Positions 41,097-45,063 of a stretch of DNA of 45,063 nt are shown here, piece after piece. Numbering within the stretch: the first letter of the stretch is position 1; each line of letters begins with the position of its first letter. Under the pieces are notes generated by a model that ran no database searches, was not told the DNA's origin, and was given only the letters and a program-made list of their open reading frames with translations. The stretch covers positions 1-45,063 of the forward strand of contig JAEXBN010000016.1 of the NCBI GenBank assembly GCA_023394045.1. The letters are read 5' to 3'. The DNA is from Bacillota bacterium (GTDB lineage Bacteria; Bacillota; Clostridia; Tissierellales; Peptoniphilaceae). The position numbers and the translations under genes were made by a program.

Positions 41097-41545
41097 CAGA
41101 TCACCTCAGCCTTTCCTCCGGCAGCCTGAATCTTCTCTTCGGCTGATTTTGTGAATTTGGTTGCCTGAACAGTCAACTTTTTCTCCAAATCGCCGTCGCC
41201 GAGAATTTTTAAGCCATCCACCAGTTCGCTGGCATGGATGAAGCCCGCTTCTACCAAAACTTCTGCGGTGATCACCGCGTCATTTTCAAAAGCATTCAAG
41301 TCCGCAACATTGATGGTGGCGTACTGTTTAGAAAACGGATTATGAAAACCGCGTTTCGGCAACGTACGGAACAGCGGCATCTGACCGCCCTCAAATCCCG
41401 GACGAACGCCGCCGCCGGTTCGTGAATTCTGACCATCACGACCACGACCCGCAAATTTGCCCCAGCCCGAGGAGTGTCCACGTCCGACGCGCTTGCGGTC
41501 TTTCGTTTCGCCGCCACGTGCCGGCTTGAGTTCATGCAATTTCAT
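41096..41545 (-). CDS. rplO: 50S ribosomal protein L15
   Basis: Late-assembling large-subunit protein of 149 aa. Typical Gly/Arg-rich start MKLHELKPARGGETKDRKRV then GRGHSSGWGKFAGRGRDGQ, and the FEGGQMPLFRTLPKRGFHNPF block. Follows rpmD by 10 bp in canonical spc order. Confidence 0.98.
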   Translation of the reverse strand: MKLHELKPARGGETKDRKRVGRGHSSGWGKFAGRGRDGQNSRTGGGVRPGFEGGQMPLFRTLPKRGFHNPFSKQYATINVADLNAFENDAVITAEVLVEAGFIHASELVDGLKILGDGDLEKKLTVQATKFTKSAEEKIQAAGGKAEVI

Positions 41546-41555
41546 AGCAGCCCTC

Positions 41556-41738
41556 CTATTTCACTTCCTCAACATCGAGCATGAAGTCAATTTTATGAAT
41601 CGCCCCACGAATGGATGCCGTATCTTCCTGCTCAACGACTGAGCCAATTTTCGTCAGGCCAAGCGCCTTTGCCGTGGCAATCTGCTTTGGCTGGCGACCA
41701 ATAAAGCTCTTCTTTAATGTAATCTTTAACTTGCCCAT
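41556..41738 (-). CDS. rpmD: 50S ribosomal protein L30
   Basis: A 60-aa large-subunit protein, with KITLKKSFIGRQPKQIATAK, LGLTKIGSVVEQEDTASIRG and the IHKIDFMLDVEEV end. Lies between rpsE and rplO. Confidence 0.97.
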   Translation of the reverse strand: MGKLKITLKKSFIGRQPKQIATAKALGLTKIGSVVEQEDTASIRGAIHKIDFMLDVEEVK

Positions 41739-41748
41739 CTCCAGCCTC

Positions 41749-42246
41749 CTAGCTCAGCAGTTCATCCACGCTCTTCCCACGGAGATGAGCGACCTGCTCT
41801 GCGGTCTTCATGCTGAGAAGCCCATTCATTGTTGCGTTAACAATGCTCCGCGCATTGGAAGATCCCAGAGACTTCGCACGGATATCCGTGATTCCTGCCA
41901 TTTCGCAAACGGCACGAACCGGACCGCCTGCAATGATTCCGGTACCTTCTGCCGCCGGCATCAACAAAACGCGGCCAGCGCCGTCATGCCCGACAATGCT
42001 GTGGGGAATGGTCGTTCCCACCAGCGGAACGCGAACCATGGAGCGCTTCGCCTCATCTGATCCCTTCCGGATCGCCTCAGGAACTTCAAGCGATTTTCCC
42101 GTACCAATGCCTACGCGACCATTTTTATCACCAACGACAACGATCGCGGCGAAGCGTCCCGTACGACCACCCTTGGCCGTTTTGGAGACACGGTTAATGG
42201 AGACGACTTTTTCTTCAAGCTCTTGCTTGTTGTCTTCTTTATACAT
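41749..42246 (-). CDS. rpsE: 30S ribosomal protein S5
   Basis: Decoding-fidelity protein of the small subunit, 165 aa. The double-stranded-RNA-binding-like half reads EEKVVSINRVSKTAKGGRTG and FAAIVVVGDKNGRVGIGTGK; the second half has PHSIVGHDGAGRVLLMPAAE and SLGSSNARSIVNATMNGL. Lies 16 bp after rplR. Confidence 0.98.
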   Translation of the reverse strand: MYKEDNKQELEEKVVSINRVSKTAKGGRTGRFAAIVVVGDKNGRVGIGTGKSLEVPEAIRKGSDEAKRSMVRVPLVGTTIPHSIVGHDGAGRVLLMPAAEGTGIIAGGPVRAVCEMAGITDIRAKSLGSSNARSIVNATMNGLLSMKTAEQVAHLRGKSVDELLS

Positions 42247-42262
42247 GGTGGCTCCTCTCCGA

Positions 42263-42619
42263 TTACAGTTTCAGACCCGCTTCGCGCGCGCCTTCTGCCA
42301 CTGCCTTCACTTTGCCGTGATAGATGTAGCCGGAACGATCAAAAACCACCGTATCGATGCCTGCGTCCAGCGCCTTCTTAGCGACTGCCTCACCAACGGC
42401 CTTTGCGGAAGCCACAGTGGACCCTTTTTCTTCCACCGCCTTATCCAGCGTTGATGCCGCTACCAGGGTGCGGCCCGTCGTGTCATCAATAATCTGTGCG
42501 TACATGTTCATGTTGCTTTTATACACCGTCAGGCGCGGGCGTTCCGGAGTGCCCGAAATTTTCTTGCGAACACGGGCATGACGCGCCAGGCGATTTGCAT
42601 TTTTCGTTGACTGTGCCAT
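42263..42619 (-). CDS. rplR: 50S ribosomal protein L18
   Basis: 5S-rRNA-binding protein of 118 aa: RHARVRKKISGTPERPRLTV, YKSNMNMYAQIIDDTTGRTL and VFDRSGYIYHGKVKAVAEGA close to the C-terminus. Lies 12 bp after rplF. Confidence 0.98.
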   Translation of the reverse strand: MAQSTKNANRLARHARVRKKISGTPERPRLTVYKSNMNMYAQIIDDTTGRTLVAASTLDKAVEEKGSTVASAKAVGEAVAKKALDAGIDTVVFDRSGYIYHGKVKAVAEGAREAGLKL

Positions 42620-42631
42620 TTATGCGCCTCC

Positions 42632-43171
42632 TTACTTACCTGTCTTGCCTTCCTTGCGACGGACATGCTCACCCTCATAGATGATTCCCTTGCCTTTATA
42701 CGGCTCCGGTTCACGCCACTTGCGGATATTGGCAGCATAGTTGCCCACCTGCTGTTTATCTGCGCCTTTGACGATGATCGTCCGGTCGTCCGGCACTTCC
42801 GTCGTAATGCCATCCGGATCAGCCATGTTGATCGGATGGGAGAAACCAAGATTCATGACCAGCGTATTGCCCTGTTTCTGCGCACGATATCCGGTTCCCT
42901 CAATATGCATCTTCTTCGAATAGCCGTTGGTCACGCCTTCAACCATATTCGCAATCAGCGTGCGGTAAAGACCGTGCATCGACTTTGTCTTCTTTTCTTC
43001 ATCCGGACGAACCAGATGGACCACACGCTCTTCCTGCTCCAGCTTAAACTCTGCAGGAATCTGCTGGGTCAATGTTCCATTCGGCCCCTTCACCGTCACG
43101 GTATTGGCCGCATCGATCGAAATCTCCACCTTTTCGGGGACGTCAATCGGTTTCAATCCAATTCTTGACAT
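42632..43171 (-). CDS. rplF: 50S ribosomal protein L6
   Basis: Large-subunit stalk-base protein, 179 aa. Duplicated fold visible in SRIGLKPIDVPEKVEISIDA ... VKGPNGTLTQ and the C-terminal block VGNYAANIRKWREPEPYKGK then GIIYEGEHVRRKEGKTGK. Lies 10 bp after rpsH. Confidence 0.98.
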   Translation of the reverse strand: MSRIGLKPIDVPEKVEISIDAANTVTVKGPNGTLTQQIPAEFKLEQEERVVHLVRPDEEKKTKSMHGLYRTLIANMVEGVTNGYSKKMHIEGTGYRAQKQGNTLVMNLGFSHPINMADPDGITTEVPDDRTIIVKGADKQQVGNYAANIRKWREPEPYKGKGIIYEGEHVRRKEGKTGK

Positions 43172-43181
43172 AAAATCCCCC

Positions 43182-43574
43182 TTACCAGATGTAGCAGATC
43201 ACTTCACCGCCAACGCCTTCAAGGCGCGCTTTTTTGTCGGTGAGAACGCCATGAGATGTCGAAAGAATGGCCGTTCCAAGACCGTTGAGAACCCTGGGGA
43301 TCTCGTTGGCGCGAACGTAGACGCGACGTCCCGGCTTCGAAATGCGTTTCAGCCCTTGGATGACGCGCTGATCATCAACATATTTCAGGTCGATGGTCAT
43401 CATACCCTGCTTATTGTCTTCAACAACATTAAAGCCTTTGATATAGCCTTCGTCCAGCAGGATCTGAGCGAGACTTTTTTTCATGTTGGATGCAGGAACC
43501 ACGACGGATTCATGCTTCTTCATATTCCCATTGCGAATGCGCGTGAGCATATCCGCGATCGGATCAGTCATCAT
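43182..43574 (-). CDS. rpsH: 30S ribosomal protein S8
   Basis: 16S rRNA central-domain binder, 130 aa. Opens TDPIADMLTRIRNGNMKKHE and ends GGEVICYIW, with ISKPGRRVYVRANEIPRVLN and the GTAILSTSHGVLTDKKAR motif. In many bacteria S8 represses its own operon; no such site was sought in detail here. Lies 20 bp after rpsN. Confidence 0.98.
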   Translation of the reverse strand: MMTDPIADMLTRIRNGNMKKHESVVVPASNMKKSLAQILLDEGYIKGFNVVEDNKQGMMTIDLKYVDDQRVIQGLKRISKPGRRVYVRANEIPRVLNGLGTAILSTSHGVLTDKKARLEGVGGEVICYIW

Positions 43575-43594
43575 AAGTCTTCCTCCTCCTCAGT

Positions 43595-43780
43595 TTACCA
43601 GCTGGCTTTTTTGACGCCGGGGATCTCACCGCGGTAGGCCAGTTCACGGAAGCAGATACGGCAGATACCGTACTTCTTGAGGACCGAATGCGGGCGGCCG
43701 CAAATGCTGCAGCGCGTATACGCACGGGTGGAAAATTTCGGCGTTCTCTTCTGCTTTGCAATCATCGATTTTTTAGCCAT
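43595..43780 (-). CDS. rpsN: 30S ribosomal protein S14, zinc-binding type
   Basis: Small-subunit head protein, 61 aa, the short type Z form. The zinc ligands are CSIC and CRIC (C-x2-C ... C-x2-C) around residues 24-43, and the end RGEIPGVKKASW is diagnostic. The zinc form is common in Firmicutes and consistent with the nearby zinc-type L36 and adenylate kinase. Confidence 0.98.
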   Translation of the reverse strand: MAKKSMIAKQKRTPKFSTRAYTRCSICGRPHSVLKKYGICRICFRELAYRGEIPGVKKASW

Positions 43781-43790
43781 GCTTTACTCC

Positions 43791-44330
43791 TCACTTCGCA
43801 AACGGCATGCCGAGATGCGTCAGAAATGATTTTGCTTCTTCATCCGTTTTTGCTGTCGTCACGATGATGATGTCCATCCCATGAATGGAGTCCACTTCAT
43901 CATAGTTGATTTCCGGGAAAATCAGCTGTTCCTTTACGCCCATCGCATAATTTCCACGTCCGTCAAAAGAAGTTGACGGAATTCCGCGAAAATCGCGAAC
44001 GCGAGGCAGAGCAATGTCGATGAGTTTTTCAAGAAAATCATACATCTTCGTCCGGCGGAGCGTCACCTTCGTCGCAATCGGCTGCCCTTCACGCAGCTTA
44101 AAGTTTGCAACGGAACGTTTTGCCTTGACAATAATCGGCTTCTGTCCGGTGATCTCTTCCAATTCGTGTGCCGCTGTTTCCAGCAGTTTTGGATTATCTT
44201 TAGCGTCGCCCATCGCGCAGTTAACCACGATTTTTTCCAATTTAGGAACCTGCATCACGTTATCGTAATGAAATTCCTTCATCAGTTCGGGAACGACCTC
44301 ATTATTATATTTTTCAATTAAATAGTTCAT
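43791..44330 (-). CDS. rplE: 50S ribosomal protein L5
   Basis: 5S-rRNA-binding protein contacting P-site tRNA, 179 aa: VVPELMKEFHYDNVMQVPKL, EKIVVNCAMGDAKDNPKLLE, KRSVANFKLREGQPIATKVTL and GIPSTSFDGRGNYAMGVKEQ. Follows rplX by 11 bp. Confidence 0.98.
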   Translation of the reverse strand: MNYLIEKYNNEVVPELMKEFHYDNVMQVPKLEKIVVNCAMGDAKDNPKLLETAAHELEEITGQKPIIVKAKRSVANFKLREGQPIATKVTLRRTKMYDFLEKLIDIALPRVRDFRGIPSTSFDGRGNYAMGVKEQLIFPEINYDEVDSIHGMDIIIVTTAKTDEEAKSFLTHLGMPFAK

Positions 44331-44341
44331 GAGCGGCCCCC

Positions 44342-44653
44342 TTATTTATCAAAGCGTGTATCGCTTTTTGCCGAAACACGAATTTTTTTGCCATCCTGGA
44401 TTTCGGTATGGACGCGAACGCCGCGGCCGAGCTTCTCATCGTAAAGCAAAACGTTGGAGGCGTCGATGGAGCCCTCACGTTTTACAATACCGCCCGGTTC
44501 CTGAAGGCTGCGCGGCTTCTGATGCTTCGTCTGCACGTTGACATCGCGTACGATGACACGATTGGTCTTCGGAAGAACCTGCAGCACTTCGCCCACTTTG
44601 CCTTTGTCCTTACCGGAGATCACCTGGACCTTATCACCCTTTTTAATGTGCAT
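44342..44653 (-). CDS. rplX: 50S ribosomal protein L24
   Basis: Assembly-initiating large-subunit protein, 103 aa with an N-terminal KOW motif (KKGDKVQVISGKDKGKVGEV), then VIVRDVNVQTKHQKP and SIDASNVLLYDEKLGRGVRV. Follows rplN by 10 bp. Confidence 0.98.
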   Translation of the reverse strand: MHIKKGDKVQVISGKDKGKVGEVLQVLPKTNRVIVRDVNVQTKHQKPRSLQEPGGIVKREGSIDASNVLLYDEKLGRGVRVHTEIQDGKKIRVSAKSDTRFDK

Positions 44654-44663
44654 TGTCCCCTCC

Positions 44664-45032
44664 TTAAAGCACTTCCGGCGCGAGAGAAATGATCTTCATA
44701 TAGCCGTTCTGACGCAATTCGCGCGTCACAGGTCCGAAGATACGAGTTCCCACGGGGTTCTTATCGTCTTTGATAATCACCGCTGCGTTTTCATCGAACT
44801 TGATAATGCTTCCATCGCTGCGTGCCACACCATCCTTGGAGCGGACGATGACCGCAGTGACCACATCACCTTTTTTCACGCTGCCGCCCGGTGTTGCATT
44901 CTTCACCGCACAGCGGACGCGGTCGCCGATGTACGCATATTTGCGTCCGGTGCTTCCAATGACATGAATCACCAAAAGCTCTTTTGCTCCGGAATTATCC
45001 GCCACTTTGAGGCGGCTTTCAGTCTGTAACAT
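44664..45032 (-). CDS. rplN: 50S ribosomal protein L14
   Basis: Intersubunit-bridge protein, 122 aa: MLQTESRLKVADNSGAKELL, VGDVV-type block KKGDVVTAVIVRSKDGVARS, FDENAAVIIKDDKNPVGTRI and FGPVTRELRQNGYMKIISLA. Leads the visible spc order after rpsQ. Confidence 0.98.
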   Translation of the reverse strand: MLQTESRLKVADNSGAKELLVIHVIGSTGRKYAYIGDRVRCAVKNATPGGSVKKGDVVTAVIVRSKDGVARSDGSIIKFDENAAVIIKDDKNPVGTRIFGPVTRELRQNGYMKIISLAPEVL

Positions 45033-45044
45033 GGAACCCCCTCC

Positions 45045-45063
45045 TTACTTCGCGGCTTCGAGG
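45045..45063 (-). CDS. rpsQ: 30S ribosomal protein S17, last codons only
   Basis: On the minus strand the window edge holds the final codons L-E-A-A-K and a TAA stop at 45045-45047, 12 bp before rplN. Position directly upstream of rplN makes this the C-terminus of S17; the few residues alone would not prove it. Confidence 0.6.

Noticed and set aside
1..45063. tRNA or rRNA genes
   Set aside because: Reading the intergenic stretches on both strands I saw no cloverleaf or rRNA sequence; a tRNAscan run could confirm this.

Overview
The window looks like a chromosomal segment of an anaerobic Firmicute (Bacillota, most likely a clostridial or Tissierellia-type lineage). Pointers are the Asr-type anaerobic sulfite reductase, pyruvate phosphate dikinase, a formate/nitrite-family channel, CWB2 cell-wall-binding repeats, an energy-coupling-factor (ECF) transporter next to truA, the zinc-ribbon form of S14 and GGAGG-type ribosome binding sites. 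Most of it has moderate-to-high G+C codon use; the first 5.5 kb is visibly AT-richer and looks acquired. The species assignment is inference only.

Layout. 1-3528 (minus): a compact restriction-modification operon (XRE regulator, Dam-like methylase, second D12 methylase, AlwI-family endonuclease) whose nuclease gene breaks down near the window edge. 3529-4000: its promoter and operator, plus the remnant of an IS256-type transposase with a start-codon-masking hairpin. 4001-6536 (plus): an exported module of lipoprotein, V8/trypsin-like protease and CWB2 wall-binding protein. 6720-9668 (minus): asrC-asrB-asrA. 9997-11181 (plus): malic enzyme. 11353-13403 (minus): a divergent GcvT-like/FolD-like pair. 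13470-16193 (minus): FNT channel, HutD/Ves protein, YbaK, amino-acid-type binding lipoprotein. 16358-21854 (minus): HU, PrsA/SurA-like lipoprotein, Hsp33, cold-shock protein, valS and a small membrane protein. 22130-24757 (plus): ppdK.

24861-25842 is the most unusual part: 19 consecutive 38-bp inverted-repeat units with strictly alternating 14/15-bp spacers. This gives a 105-bp higher-order period and 38 CATG-centred half-sites, with no credible gene, placed between the ppdK terminator and trpS and bounded by large perfect hairpins, two of which share a core sequence.

26169-35419 (minus): trpS, an SH3/NlpC-P60 wall hydrolase, truA, ecfT-ecfA2-ecfA1, an L,D-transpeptidase and a cation diffusion facilitator. 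35630-45063 (minus): the end of the S10-spc-alpha ribosomal cluster in canonical order from rpsQ (partial) to rplQ, with secY, adk, a KOW protein, infA and rpmJ, but without map.

The genes support anaerobic energy and carbon metabolism (sulfite reduction, malate/pyruvate/PEP interconversion, one-carbon units), cell-envelope building and translation. The accessory parts are the restriction-modification island, the exported protease module and the hairpin array.
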